DNA of 27,279 nucleotides from Candidatus Poseidoniaceae archaeon (GCA_028822955.1 JAPKCL010000007.1:1-27279); one strand, 5' to 3'; positions 9,001 to 16,930 are shown, counted from the first letter of the stretch. Program-made: numbers and translations. Notes: generated from the sequence alone by a model not told the origin.

Positions 9001-9064
9001 CGCCGCGTACATCTCGCATTCCTTCGCCTTGTTTCGGGGTCACTTCTACTCGTGTTACAGCCAT
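6017..9064 (-). CDS. purL: FGAM synthase large subunit, PurS-PurL fusion
   Basis: Catalyses the ATP-dependent FGAR to FGAM step with PurQ. 1015 aa, much longer than stand-alone PurL (about 740) and shorter than PurL fused to the glutaminase (about 1300). Residues 1-80 (TRVEVTPKQGEGMRDVRGDVV...) look like PurS, and about 90-175 looks like a second PurS-like unit (AITIGFKPGVTDNPGSAAFD). The FGAR-AT linker with the diagnostic LAQTWSEHCKH follows at about 244-261. Two AIRS-type ATP-binding repeats come after it: AETHNSPSALDPYGG with GARPIANTDVF, and GVERDGPGDAGVIAPI. ATG 9064 is chosen because the longer frame needs a TTG inside the uvrA stop region. A TATA-like box and a GC palindrome lie just upstream, so purL-purQ probably has its own promoter. 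Confidence 0.95.
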   Translation of the reverse strand: MAVTRVEVTPKQGEGMRDVRGDVVRRQLMADHNIKVEEVRSINGFLIKSNISKAEITERVNDLFSDPIIEDVLTDTLFLSSSEHFPTTPAAAITIGFKPGVTDNPGSAAFDGFKTIFPHHDHQRDASISTYHTYAFFGLPEGVSTEWLASTLHNNLIQRAVITDANGCSNGQWPAIDYPEKPPQILTPPQRMNLEISDEELLSLSETGLLALNLEEMQTIQSHYRDEAIRQSRAAVGIVTDAPTDVELECLAQTWSEHCKHKIFASKIHHIDPETGEDSVIDSIFKTHIMKPTHDMQKEVDWLLSVFHDNSGVIAWDDDWSVCMKAETHNSPSALDPYGGAMTGIVGVNRDILGTGLGARPIANTDVFCFGPPNWEGELPDNLFHPSRVFRGVHAGVRVGGNESGIPTVNGAIVFDDRYIGKPLVYCGTVGIMPRKLPDGRESHIKTPTAGDIVYMVGGRVGYDGIHGATFSSLELTEESPSSAVQIGDPITQKKMLDMVLEARDAGLISCITDNGAGGLSSSIGEMATYTDGCEIDLAKVPLKQPGLSAWEILVSESQERMTIAVKPEDCAAFDAMAQLHEVEATPVATFTNTGMFHVKYEEETVAYLSIEFLHDGVPQLQLESEWHTPTPELFTPETISLPEKAGHSNLLLRMLAQPNIASKESWVRQYDHEVIAQTVIKPFVGVERDGPGDAGVIAPIHGDPHGLVISCGIAPRYSDLDAGAMAAASIDEAVRNAVCAGINVDKMAGLDNFCWPDSIESVKTPDGKFKLAQLVRANRELERVCRAYRLPCVSGKDSMKNDYGTGEKKISIPPTLLYSVFGDQPDVRFTATSDFKNPGEKVYLVGISKEELGASEISFMLRDSGEANGIGGQVPLLPNPEINITTYRALSTAIQSGLIRTAHDCSEGGVAVAAAEMCIGGRVGANIDIDGTGDASVWSRLWGESLGRFLVGVQPENEDAFIKWMAGHPITILGTVTESENLTISDGYDVLIDVETNSMVEAWQKTLDMTGGVA

Positions 9065-9075
9065 TGAAGTACACC

Positions 9076-9097
9076 CGCCCCCTAAGGGGGCGTATAG
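9076..9097 (-). promoter_or_regulatory. purL TATA-like box with perfect GC-rich palindrome (possible operator)
   Basis: Read on the minus strand, CTATACG (9097-9091) is followed at once by CGCCCCC-TTA-GGGGGCG, a perfect 7-bp inverted repeat with a 3-nt centre (9092-9076). The purL ATG begins 11 nt later at 9064. Initiation about 25 nt after the TATA centre would fall near 9070, so the palindrome lies between TATA box and start point, a classical place for a repressor. It could instead act as an RNA hairpin after uvrA; there is no T-tract on the downstream side. Confidence 0.5.
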
Positions 9098-9135
9098 AAC
9101 GCCGTTGACTACGCTCTTTGAACAATACGGAAGGT

Positions 9136-12075
9136 TCAACTGAGAAGTTTAGCCAAATATTGTCCTGTAAAGCTCTCTTGACTTGCCGCAATTTGCTCTG
9201 GGGTTCCTTGTGCGAGTATCATTCCGCCACGTTCTCCGCCCTCTGGCCCAAGGTCAATGACCCAATCTGCAGATTTGATAACATCAAGGTGGTGTTCGAT
9301 GACAATCACGCTGTGCCCTTTTGCTCTTAATTCCAAAAGAACATTGATGAGTAATTCAACATCTGAAAAAGAAAGTCCTGTCGTTGGCTCGTCAAGAATA
9401 TACACGGTGTGTTTGTTTGGTGGGCGGCGCAGTTCACTTGCAAGCTTGACTCTTTGTGCTTCTCCGCCAGAAAGAGTTGTTGCTGGTTGTCCAAGTCGAA
9501 CATAAGAGAGTCCGACTGCCCGAAGCGTGTCGAGTGTTCTGAATATCTTGCGGTGATTTTCAAAGAAGACAACTGCTTCTCCGATTGGCATCTGGAGGAT
9601 GTCATTGATGTTCTTTCCTTTCCATGTGACTTCCAAGCATTCTCGTGTATATCGGAGGCCTTGGCAGACGTCACATGTAATCCAAACATCAGGTAAGAAG
9701 TTCATTTCTAATTTAATCGAGCCTGCGCCTTTGCATGATTCGCAGCGTCCGCCTTTGACGTTGAAACTGAAGTGGCCAGGCGTATAGCCGCGTTCTTTAG
9801 CGAGTGTTGTTTTCGAAAAGAGGATTCGAATTTCATCAAACACTTTTGTGTAAGTTGCTGGGTTTGAACGGGGGGTTCGCCCGATAGGAGATTGGTCGAT
9901 GATGATGGCTTTATCGACGTGTTCAAGTCCTTTCATGCTGGTGTGCTTTCCAGCAATAGTATCGGCATTATGCAGGTGGCGTTGTAAGGCAGGCGCCAGA
10001 ATCCCAGAAACCAGTGATGATTTTCCAGAACCAGAAACGCCAGTGATTGCAGTCATACAGCCGATTGGGAATTTCGCATGAATGGATTGAAGGTTGTTGT
10101 GTTGAGCGCCTTTAATTGAAATCCACTTTTTACTTGGTTTTCTTCTATCTTTGGGGGTTGCGATTGAGCGCCTTCCACTCAAAAATGCACCTGTAACGGA
10201 GTCTTTAGCCTTCATTGCAACCTCTGGTGGGCCGTTTGCAACAACCATTCCACCCTCTAATCCAGCACCAGGGCCTAAGTCACACAGCCAGTCTGCTTGG
10301 CGAAGGGTGTCTTCATCGTGTTCAACAACGATGAGAGTGTTTCCAAGATCGCTGAGTTCGCGAAGTGTGGCAAGGAGTCTTGCATTGTCTCTTTGGTGAA
10401 GCCCAATCGATGGTTCGTCAAGTACATACATGACTCCAGTGAGCCTGCTACCGATTTGTGTGGCAAGGCGTATGCGTTGACTTTCACCGCCCGAAAGAGT
10501 GTTGGCTTTACGGTCGAGGGTGAGATAATCAAGACCAACGCTATCGAGGAAGCCGAGGCGGTTTTCGATTTCTTTGAGAATATCTTTGCCAATGAAAAGA
10601 CTGCGTTCGTCAAGGACTTCGAGAACGTCAGCGAAATTTTCAGGAGCGCCTTCACCATTCGGTTGCCATGCTCGAATCAATGCAAGAGAGTCGTGTACTG
10701 AGCAGCGACTTACTTCAGGCAAACGTATACCGCCAACCGAAACATAGCGGGCTGCTGCATTGAGTTTCTCCCCACCACATTCAGAGCAATCAAGGTCAGT
10801 CATACAACTGATGAGTCTACTTCGAGTTCGCTCGGATGTCGTTTCTGTGTAAGTCTTCTGTAAGCGAGCAATGATGCCTTCCCACGGGCGATTCATCTTG
10901 TAAACTGAACCATTATCTGATTCGAAATGGAAGTTGATAATGGTAGAACCTGAGCCATTGAGTAGGATGTCTTTGTCATCATCGTCGAGTAATTCAAAGG
11001 GGGTGTTTCTTGAAATCCCATAGTGTTGCGATACTTGTTCGAGCAATCGGCGATACCAGGATGGGGACATTGATTGGCGCCACGGGCGTACACACCCATT
11101 GGAAACAGTGAGGGTTCCGTCGATAATGAGTTCGACATTGAATTGCCGCTCAACACCCAATCCTTGGCACACACCGCATGCGCCTAAGGGCGAGTTGAAT
11201 GAAAAGACCCGCGGAGAAAGTTCAGGCATAAACGCGCCGTGGTCCGGACAGGCGAAATCTTCCGACCAAGCGACTGTTTCGCCAACTTTTGTGAAATGAG
11301 ATCGCGTTCCTTCAGAGAGTTTTTCATCTTCGGGTGGAGCCTCCATACTTTCAATCGCAACCGTGCCGCCTCCCAAGCGAAGCGCACCTTCGACAGATTC
11401 AGTAAGGCGTTGACGTCGGTCTCTTGTACAGCGAAGACGGTCGATTCTCACGTCGATATCGTGGCGGAAGTTTTTGTCCAATTCTGGAGGGTTTTCAAAT
11501 CCAACTTCATGGCCATTGACTTTACCATGGAGATATCCTTGTTCGACAAGTTGCCGGAATAGATCCATGTGTGTACCCTTGCGGGCTCGAACTGCAGGAG
11601 CCCAGAGAATAATTGCATGACCTTCTGTGTTCCATACGATATCATCGACAATTTCTTGCACGGTTCGTCGAGCAACTTCTCTACCACAGGTTGGACAGTG
11701 TGGCTTACCTATTCGCGCCCATAGCAAACGAAAGTAATCCTGAATTTCAGTAACGGTTGCTACTGTCGACCTTGGGTTGTGCGATCCTTGTTTTTGGTCG
11801 ATGGATATTGCTGGTGAAAGGCCTTCGATACCGTCGCAATCGGCTTTCTTCATTTGACCAATAAATTGGCGAGCATATGAGGAGAGGCTCTCCACATAAC
11901 GGCGTTGCCCTTCAGCATAGAGGGTATCAAACGCGAGGCTTGATTTTCCAGAGCCTGACACACCCGAAATAACAACGAATTTTCCTCGTGGAAGTTGTAC
12001 GGTGATGTCTTGGAGGTTATGGGTACGAGCGCCGCGGACCTCTATCCACCCGTGATCATGCCCCTCATTTACCAT
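9136..12075 (-). CDS. uvrA: Excinuclease ABC subunit A (UvrA)
   Basis: The damage-recognition ATPase of bacterial-type nucleotide excision repair; it dimerises and loads UvrB. 979 aa, near the usual 940-970. Two ABC ATPase modules are present: Walker A GVSGSGKSS at 38-46 and again near 679-687, with signatures LSGGESQR (527-534) and LSGGEAQR near the C-terminus. Cysteine pairs for zinc modules include CPTC (about 137) and the CESC...CDVC knuckle in the second half. ATG 12075 gives the canonical WIEVRGARTHNL N-terminus; the 33-nt longer frame uses a TTG and is less likely. uvrB and uvrC are not in this window. UvrABC in mesophilic archaea is generally attributed to transfer from bacteria. Confidence 0.96.
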   Translation of the reverse strand: MVNEGHDHGWIEVRGARTHNLQDITVQLPRGKFVVISGVSGSGKSSLAFDTLYAEGQRRYVESLSSYARQFIGQMKKADCDGIEGLSPAISIDQKQGSHNPRSTVATVTEIQDYFRLLWARIGKPHCPTCGREVARRTVQEIVDDIVWNTEGHAIILWAPAVRARKGTHMDLFRQLVEQGYLHGKVNGHEVGFENPPELDKNFRHDIDVRIDRLRCTRDRRQRLTESVEGALRLGGGTVAIESMEAPPEDEKLSEGTRSHFTKVGETVAWSEDFACPDHGAFMPELSPRVFSFNSPLGACGVCQGLGVERQFNVELIIDGTLTVSNGCVRPWRQSMSPSWYRRLLEQVSQHYGISRNTPFELLDDDDKDILLNGSGSTIINFHFESDNGSVYKMNRPWEGIIARLQKTYTETTSERTRSRLISCMTDLDCSECGGEKLNAAARYVSVGGIRLPEVSRCSVHDSLALIRAWQPNGEGAPENFADVLEVLDERSLFIGKDILKEIENRLGFLDSVGLDYLTLDRKANTLSGGESQRIRLATQIGSRLTGVMYVLDEPSIGLHQRDNARLLATLRELSDLGNTLIVVEHDEDTLRQADWLCDLGPGAGLEGGMVVANGPPEVAMKAKDSVTGAFLSGRRSIATPKDRRKPSKKWISIKGAQHNNLQSIHAKFPIGCMTAITGVSGSGKSSLVSGILAPALQRHLHNADTIAGKHTSMKGLEHVDKAIIIDQSPIGRTPRSNPATYTKVFDEIRILFSKTTLAKERGYTPGHFSFNVKGGRCESCKGAGSIKLEMNFLPDVWITCDVCQGLRYTRECLEVTWKGKNINDILQMPIGEAVVFFENHRKIFRTLDTLRAVGLSYVRLGQPATTLSGGEAQRVKLASELRRPPNKHTVYILDEPTTGLSFSDVELLINVLLELRAKGHSVIVIEHHLDVIKSADWVIDLGPEGGERGGMILAQGTPEQIAASQESFTGQYLAKLLS

Positions 12076-12141
12076 GCTATCACACTCTTGCGCTCGTCGA
12101 TGGTTCAAGAAGTCTCGGAATTGATTTAGTCGTGTGTATTC

Positions 12142-13011
12142 TTATTGAAACGGTATATCTGAGTCAAACCGGACTGGCTCGTCGGTTTCAGGATGGAGGA
12201 ATTCTAGAGCTGAAGCGTGCAGGCATACTCGGTTGAAAGCATTGGACTCTGCTCCGTGCAATTCATCACCAACAACTGGGCATCCAAGGGACCGCATTGC
12301 CATACGTATTTGGTGACGGCGGCCTGTTTCAATGCTGATTTGGATAAGTGAAGTGTGGTTATCCGTATCTGTAACTTGCCAGTGGGTAATGGCTTCTTTT
12401 GAACCATGGAATGTTGATTTGACCCGCTTAACAAAGAGATTTTTGTCCTCGACAAGCCATTCTTTTGCTGTCCCTTGCATCTCCTTTGGTCTGCCTTCAA
12501 CCAATGCGTGATAGGTGCGATGAACGGCGCGGTCGGCGAATTGTGATTGGATGTATTCTTTGTGCCGTTGGTGGAGTGCAAAAACCATCACACCTGATGT
12601 GTCTCGGTCGAGACGGTGGACGATGTAGCACCAGTTTTTCTCATCTGCTTGTCGGACATAATCGACACATCGGCCGTGCAGGGTGTCGATTTCCATTTTA
12701 TCGGTAGCGATGGAAAGGAGACCTGCTGGTTTTTCAACCACGAGTATAGCGTCATCTTCCCAAAGAATTTTCAGATCTATTTTCTTTTGTTTTACAACTG
12801 GTGGGGGGGTGATTTCATGCGCTTTAACTCGGCTTAACAGTTCAAGTGTCATGCCTTTTGTGATTTCGAATTTTGCTTTATGCTCAACCGTTCCATCGAC
12901 TTGTATTCGGCCTTCGGTCAACATTTGTCGCAGTTTAGTGCGTGACGTATTATCCATAAACCCGCCAAGAATGTCGAGTAAAGTTCCTGTATTTTCTGCT
13001 ATAAACTTCAT
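12142..13011 (-). CDS. RluA-family RNA pseudouridine synthase with N-terminal S4-like domain
   Basis: 289 aa. An S4-like RNA-binding region (about 8-60, with LRQMLTEGRIQVDG) precedes the RluA catalytic domain. The hallmark HRLDRDTSG is present with catalytic Asp135. The sugar/base-pocket regions VVEKPAGLLSI and ETGRRHQIRMAMRSLGCPVVGDELHG complete the RluA C/D-type pattern. It isomerises uridine in rRNA or tRNA; the exact target cannot be inferred. ATG 13011 is preferred over a GTG at 13020 that begins directly after the moeA stop. Archaea usually rely on TruA, TruB/Cbf5, Pus10 and TruD-type enzymes, so a bacterial-type RluA hints at transfer. It sits between moeA and uvrA in a same-strand run. 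Confidence 0.92.
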   Translation of the reverse strand: MKFIAENTGTLLDILGGFMDNTSRTKLRQMLTEGRIQVDGTVEHKAKFEITKGMTLELLSRVKAHEITPPPVVKQKKIDLKILWEDDAILVVEKPAGLLSIATDKMEIDTLHGRCVDYVRQADEKNWCYIVHRLDRDTSGVMVFALHQRHKEYIQSQFADRAVHRTYHALVEGRPKEMQGTAKEWLVEDKNLFVKRVKSTFHGSKEAITHWQVTDTDNHTSLIQISIETGRRHQIRMAMRSLGCPVVGDELHGAESNAFNRVCLHASALEFLHPETDEPVRFDSDIPFQ

Positions 13012-13020
13012 ATTATTCAC

Positions 13021-14232
13021 CTACAAAAGAAGAGCGTCGCACCATGTGCCTTTGGCCCCAGTATGCCCTGGTTCAAGAAGTGTGAGTGCGTCGGCAAGGA
13101 CCAAACTATTGAGGTTCCCTGAACCTTGGTATCCTGTTGAATATGCTTGTAATTGGTCGCCAGAAGTATCGACCTTAATTCTACGTAGTACGAGGAAGTT
13201 TTCATCGGACTTGAATGATTCAGCAAGCTGAACGCGAATACGTCGTTCTTGAATTCCTCCGCCTCCAGTTGAAGCGCGTAAGTATGGCGCTACAAGCATG
13301 CGGAATACCACATGGCTGCTCGCCGGGTTACCCGGCAATCCGAAAATCGGCACACCTTTCCAATATCCGAACAAAGGTGGAGAGCCGGGGCGAATCTTAA
13401 CGCGCCAAAACCTGATGTCGCCTTCTTCTTCCATTATTTTTCGAACTAGATCCCAATCACCCATTGAAACCCCACCTGATGTTAGAATTAGGTCACATTC
13501 TTTCGCAGCCTTATTGAGATTATTTCGTAATATATCAATGGAGTCTACAACTGAATCATACCTTTTAGCAGTGTGACCAGCCCATTTAACGAGACCGGCT
13601 AATCCAAAGGAATTGGATTCATAAATTTCGCTTTCATTGAGTTTTGTTCCGGGGAGTTGGAGCTCATCGCCGGTTGAAAGTATGCCAATTGTCGCCTGTT
13701 GGAAAACGGGCACCTCTGGATGGCCCATTGTAGCACAAAGTCCAATGGAAGAAGGAGTAAGGTGCGCACCTTTGGTTAATGCGATTTGTCCTTTTGATAG
13801 GTTTTCACCCTGCTTTCGAATGAAGTGCTTCTTTCCCTCTTCATGGAGAAGGAGTATTGAATTCTCTTCATCGACTTCGCATCGCTCGATTGGAAGGATT
13901 GCATCGGCGCCATCGGGCATTGGTGCACCGGTCATTATGCGTACAGCTTGTCCTTCTCCAACGGGAAGAGGGGGGTGTTTTTCCCCGGCTTGTACGGTAT
14001 GAAGAACTGAAAGATGTGTTGGTGGGGTAAGTGTATCCTCATATCGAAAAGCGAAGCCATCCATAGAGGAATTATCAAACCGTGGATCATCTACTTTAGA
14101 CTCTAAGTCTTCGGATAGAATTCGATTGTGGGCATCATCTAAGGATACAAGTTCTGTAGGGAGAGGGAGGGGTTGACTTTCGAGAATCTTTAGCGCTTCA
14201 GGATATGAAACGAAGTAAGGAGTCTCGGGCAT
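13021..14232 (-). CDS. moeA: Molybdopterin molybdenumtransferase MoeA
   Basis: Inserts molybdate (or tungstate) into adenylylated molybdopterin, the last step of Mo/W cofactor synthesis. 403 aa, the standard length. Motifs: SSMDGFAF (55-62), MTGAPMPDGADAI (100-112), STGDEL (186-191), TSGGVSMGDWDLV (251-263) and GLPGNPAS (298-305), followed by the C-terminal MoeA domain IV. ATG 14232 starts the only good frame. Its stop (TAG, 13021-13023) lies 9 bp before the RluA ATG, so the two are probably co-transcribed. No molybdoenzyme gene is in the window, so the cofactor user is elsewhere. Confidence 0.95.
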   Translation of the reverse strand: MPETPYFVSYPEALKILESQPLPLPTELVSLDDAHNRILSEDLESKVDDPRFDNSSMDGFAFRYEDTLTPPTHLSVLHTVQAGEKHPPLPVGEGQAVRIMTGAPMPDGADAILPIERCEVDEENSILLLHEEGKKHFIRKQGENLSKGQIALTKGAHLTPSSIGLCATMGHPEVPVFQQATIGILSTGDELQLPGTKLNESEIYESNSFGLAGLVKWAGHTAKRYDSVVDSIDILRNNLNKAAKECDLILTSGGVSMGDWDLVRKIMEEEGDIRFWRVKIRPGSPPLFGYWKGVPIFGLPGNPASSHVVFRMLVAPYLRASTGGGGIQERRIRVQLAESFKSDENFLVLRRIKVDTSGDQLQAYSTGYQGSGNLNSLVLADALTLLEPGHTGAKGTWCDALLL

Positions 14233-14277
14233 GGTTACACCATCGGTTCAGTTGGTTTGAGGTTCACGGTAGTGAAT

Positions 14278-15045
14278 TTACAAGAATAATTCAGAAATTC
14301 GTTTTACTGAAGCAAGGAGGAGGACTGCTACAAGCAGATTCCGAACGGTTGATTGTTTGGCATGAATTGAACCGTATCGCGAACCGATCAAGCCTCCAAG
14401 AAGAACTGCAATGATGAAGGGCAGGAGGGTTTGAGTTTCCAAAACAAGTTGATTTGATGCCGCAGCACCAAGAAGTCCAGAGGCTGAATTTACCCAAATG
14501 AACAGAGCTGCAGTTGCTGCTGCTGCTTTAGGAGTGGCCCATTGTTTCAGAAGGAGGATTGGGGAAAGAAAGATGCCCCCTCCCACCCCTATAATTCCAC
14601 TGAAAAAACCAATGCCGGCACCGAATGCGTATGCTTGAGGTTTTTCGGGGTCGGTGATTTGAATAGTTTCGAGTTCATTTTTTACAGAAAGAAGGCGGAA
14701 TGCGGCATAAACCAACGTGATTGAGAGAAGGGTATCATAGATGGCCCCGTCAACCTTTAGGTAACCACCAATAAATGCAAAGGGAATACTGGCGAGCAGA
14801 AATGGTAGGGATTTTGAAAATAAATGATGCCCTGCTTTGGAATAATGAAAAAATGCCAATCCGGCAACAACAAGATTGAGAATCCAGACATGTTGTTTTA
14901 ACCACGCACTTTGCATTTCACCATATGTTGTTAGAGAAAGTAGGGCGATATACCCTGAAGCGCCACCGTGGCCAACGCTGGAATAAAGAATTGAAATTAA
15001 AAAAAGCCCGCTGCAGATTGCAAAGAGGGCAAAACCCTGATCCAT
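14278..15045 (-). CDS. TauE/SafE-family membrane transporter (predicted sulfite/organosulfur anion permease)
   Basis: 255 aa, about eight hydrophobic helices, matching the TauE/SafE size. The internal duplication shows in two glycine-rich signatures: SVGHGGASG (23-31) and GIIGVGGGIFLSP (150-162). Characterised members export sulfite, sulfoacetate or related anions; the substrate here is unknown. It lies 45 bp upstream of moeA and 19 bp downstream of the zinc-ribbon gene, on the same strand. Pairing with moeA could hint at sulfite or molybdate handling, but that is speculation from context alone. Confidence 0.88.
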   Translation of the reverse strand: MDQGFALFAICSGLFLISILYSSVGHGGASGYIALLSLTTYGEMQSAWLKQHVWILNLVVAGLAFFHYSKAGHHLFSKSLPFLLASIPFAFIGGYLKVDGAIYDTLLSITLVYAAFRLLSVKNELETIQITDPEKPQAYAFGAGIGFFSGIIGVGGGIFLSPILLLKQWATPKAAAATAALFIWVNSASGLLGAAASNQLVLETQTLLPFIIAVLLGGLIGSRYGSIHAKQSTVRNLLVAVLLLASVKRISELFL

Positions 15046-15064
15046 GCTTTCGCCTCAAGATTGA

Positions 15065-15358
15065 TTATTCGAAATTCATGACGTGTCCGCATTCTGCATA
15101 AGAGCAGGTTACGGTGTAACGAGACCTTTTCGGTTTAGGGATTTTAAGCATAGAACCGCACTGATCGCATTGGACTTTGAGTGTTTCTGCCGCAACTGGA
15201 GCAGGAGCATCACCGAGAGTTCGGCCAACATCTTGAGACCAGCCAAGTGAATCTGTATACTTGTCAGATTTCGTACTCAGCTTCTTTTGTTTCAAAGATA
15301 AACGCATCTTCCGTTTTTTCTTTTTAGGTTGAGAGCCTTTAGGTGCCTTTGCTGCCAT
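15065..15358 (-). CDS. Small basic zinc-ribbon protein
   Basis: 97 aa from ATG 15358; a 3-codon extension would need a TTG. The N-terminal third is very basic (SQPKKKKRKMRLSLKQKK), which would bind nucleic acid. A short Pro/Ala linker leads to a C-terminal ribbon with Cys64-x2-Cys67 and Cys85-x4-Cys90 (VQCDQCGSMLKIPK ... TCSYAECGHVMNF). Four Cys at this spacing are expected to bind one zinc. I do not recognise the family; similar basic-tail ribbons occur in ribosome- and RNA-polymerase-associated proteins. The position 31 bp after the beta-CASP nuclease is compatible with an RNA-related role, which is inference only. Confidence 0.8.
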   Translation of the reverse strand: MAAKAPKGSQPKKKKRKMRLSLKQKKLSTKSDKYTDSLGWSQDVGRTLGDAPAPVAAETLKVQCDQCGSMLKIPKPKRSRYTVTCSYAECGHVMNFE

Positions 15359-15389
15359 GGGAATCAACTACCGCTTACCGTGGTTGTAT

Positions 15390-16733
15390 TCAATTACTTC
15401 GGCTGTATTCTTCACCAAGGTATTCGGAAATCCCGTTCACCGGATTATGAACGATGTGTCCATTTTTCTCCAACGCTTCAACGAGAGGTGGTCGTGCATG
15501 TGTTGGGTCAGTGTGGTAAACAATGACTTCTTCTGCATCACATGCTGCTGCAAAATCTACAATTTCTTTATGTCCAGCATGTGTTGAAAAGGAGTAGGAC
15601 TTCCATTCCAATGGTATATCTGTTTCATTTCCAAAGATATTTATTTTTCCTTCGTCTTGGAGTTTTCTTCCACCGGTATTCGATGCTTGATATCCGGTAA
15701 AAAGAATAGCATTTGCGGGGTCATGGCGAAGACGGTTGAGGTACCAAATTGATGGTCCCCCTTGTAGCATACCTGAAGTTGAAACAATAACATCTGCTTC
15801 GAGGGCTTTTTTCCGATCTGATTTGCTTGAAACCCTGCGGCTCCATGCCCATGCAGTCTTGAAAGCATCTGGGTCACGAAGTGTTTCGGGGTGATTCATC
15901 TGCATACCTGCAATTCTTTTACCCATCCCGTCAACATGTACGTCAAGGTGTGGAAGATATTTGTGGAGTCGCATGACAACATCTTGCGTTCTACCATTTG
16001 CAAATGCTGGAATCAGAACCTTTCCTCCGCGGTCAATAACGCGTTGTACATGAGTAACGAACTTTTGTTCTTCTTCGATGAGAGGGGGGTGTTCTCTACC
16101 ACCATATGTTCCTTCGACAAAGAGTGTATCGGTTTTCACCGGTTTAGCTCCTTTAGTTAGAGGCGAGTCCCGGGTATCAAAATCACCAGAAAGCAGGATT
16201 TTACGTTGTGGAGTTTCGATATTAAGCATAGCTGCACCAGGAATGTGTCCTGCGCGCTGTAATTCGAGTTTCCAATCTTCATGCATCCACGGGTCGTTGA
16301 ATTTGTGAATATTCCACGAATCAAGTGCTGTGTCGATGTCTCTCTTATCCCAAGCAAGTGGATATTTTTCAATTGAACTTACTTTATGACAGTCATGCCA
16401 CATTAATTCCGATATCTTTGCCGTAAGGGCTGTACCATGAAGACGAGTTCGATGGTTCGAACAAAGCCAAGGGGCCATTCCAAGGTGATCAACGTGAGAA
16501 TGGGTAATTACAGCATCTCTAACTTCTGGGGCTTCAGATGGATAGCGGGGAGGGGTTGTTGGGGCGAGACCGTAGTCGAGCAGAAGACGGGTTTTTTGTG
16601 CATCTTCAAGAACAATTCCTACATTACCAACCTCATCACCGCCTCCAAGGCAATGGTAACGAATACCTTTCTCAGGATGTTCTTCTGGGTAGGAAGTTGT
16701 ACGGCCCGGTGAGTAGAATACCATCTGAATCAT
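15390..16733 (-). CDS. Metallo-beta-lactamase/beta-CASP RNA-processing nuclease (COG1236-like)
   Basis: 447 aa from ATG 16733, with a second ATG at 16724. Expected role is endo- and/or 5'-3' exonucleolytic RNA processing, as in archaeal CPSF-like or RNase J proteins. The zinc site HSHVDH (His78, His80, Asp82, His83) is followed by the later metal ligands in HIPGAAM and LLSGDFDTRDSP. Beta-CASP motifs follow: VEGTYGGREHP, FANGRTQDV, STSGMLQGG, SFSTHAGH and VYHTDP. The N-terminal KH domains of aCPSF1 are missing, so this is the shorter CPSF2-like class. A GTG at 16784 would add 17 residues with no family resemblance. It has a TATA-like box and opens the long minus-strand run. Confidence 0.9.
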   Translation of the reverse strand: MIQMVFYSPGRTTSYPEEHPEKGIRYHCLGGGDEVGNVGIVLEDAQKTRLLLDYGLAPTTPPRYPSEAPEVRDAVITHSHVDHLGMAPWLCSNHRTRLHGTALTAKISELMWHDCHKVSSIEKYPLAWDKRDIDTALDSWNIHKFNDPWMHEDWKLELQRAGHIPGAAMLNIETPQRKILLSGDFDTRDSPLTKGAKPVKTDTLFVEGTYGGREHPPLIEEEQKFVTHVQRVIDRGGKVLIPAFANGRTQDVVMRLHKYLPHLDVHVDGMGKRIAGMQMNHPETLRDPDAFKTAWAWSRRVSSKSDRKKALEADVIVSTSGMLQGGPSIWYLNRLRHDPANAILFTGYQASNTGGRKLQDEGKINIFGNETDIPLEWKSYSFSTHAGHKEIVDFAAACDAEEVIVYHTDPTHARPPLVEALEKNGHIVHNPVNGISEYLGEEYSRSN

Positions 16734-16767
16734 TCTTTGCTGGTGGTGATATGTATTCAAGTTGATT

Positions 16768-16775
16768 CTTTTATT
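16768..16775 (-). promoter_or_regulatory. TATA-like box of the beta-CASP nuclease gene
   Basis: On the minus strand the box reads AATAAAAG. Initiation about 25 nt downstream would fall near 16746, leaving a leader of roughly 12 nt before ATG 16733. This supports the ATG start over the upstream GTG at 16784, which lies before the box. Confidence 0.45.
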
Positions 16776-16885
16776 GTCCCACACCCCTTTATTTCCATTG
16801 GAATTCTTTTCTCGGTAGAACCAATAATATTCATGGTGTATTGTGTTGTTAAGTTAAGTGCTTGTCGCGACCATATATCTCAGGG

Positions 16886-16930
16886 CATACTCTCGTTTCC
16901 TTCCATCCCTTTCCTCAACATACTCTCGTT
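16886..16930. repeat. 12-bp direct repeat (CATACTCTCGTT) x2
   Basis: CATACTCTCGTT occurs at 16886-16897 and again at 16919-16930, identical and 33 bp apart start to start, or about three helical turns. Both copies lie in the divergent region between the nuclease and the ferredoxin gene. Same-face spacing would suit paired regulator binding; this is inference. Confidence 0.6.

Noticed and set aside
9076..9092. Palindrome as an intrinsic (hairpin plus T-tract) terminator of uvrA
   Set aside because: No T-tract follows, and archaeal termination does not depend on hairpins. The location between TATA box and start fits an operator better.
8724..9143. 139-codon plus-strand ORF opposite the purL 5' end
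   Set aside because: Antisense to the PurS-like region of purL and carries no recognisable domain.
12683..13231. 182-codon plus-strand ORF opposite rluA/moeA
   Set aside because: It lies antisense to two well-supported genes and crosses their junction, with Ser-rich low-information sequence typical of a shadow frame.
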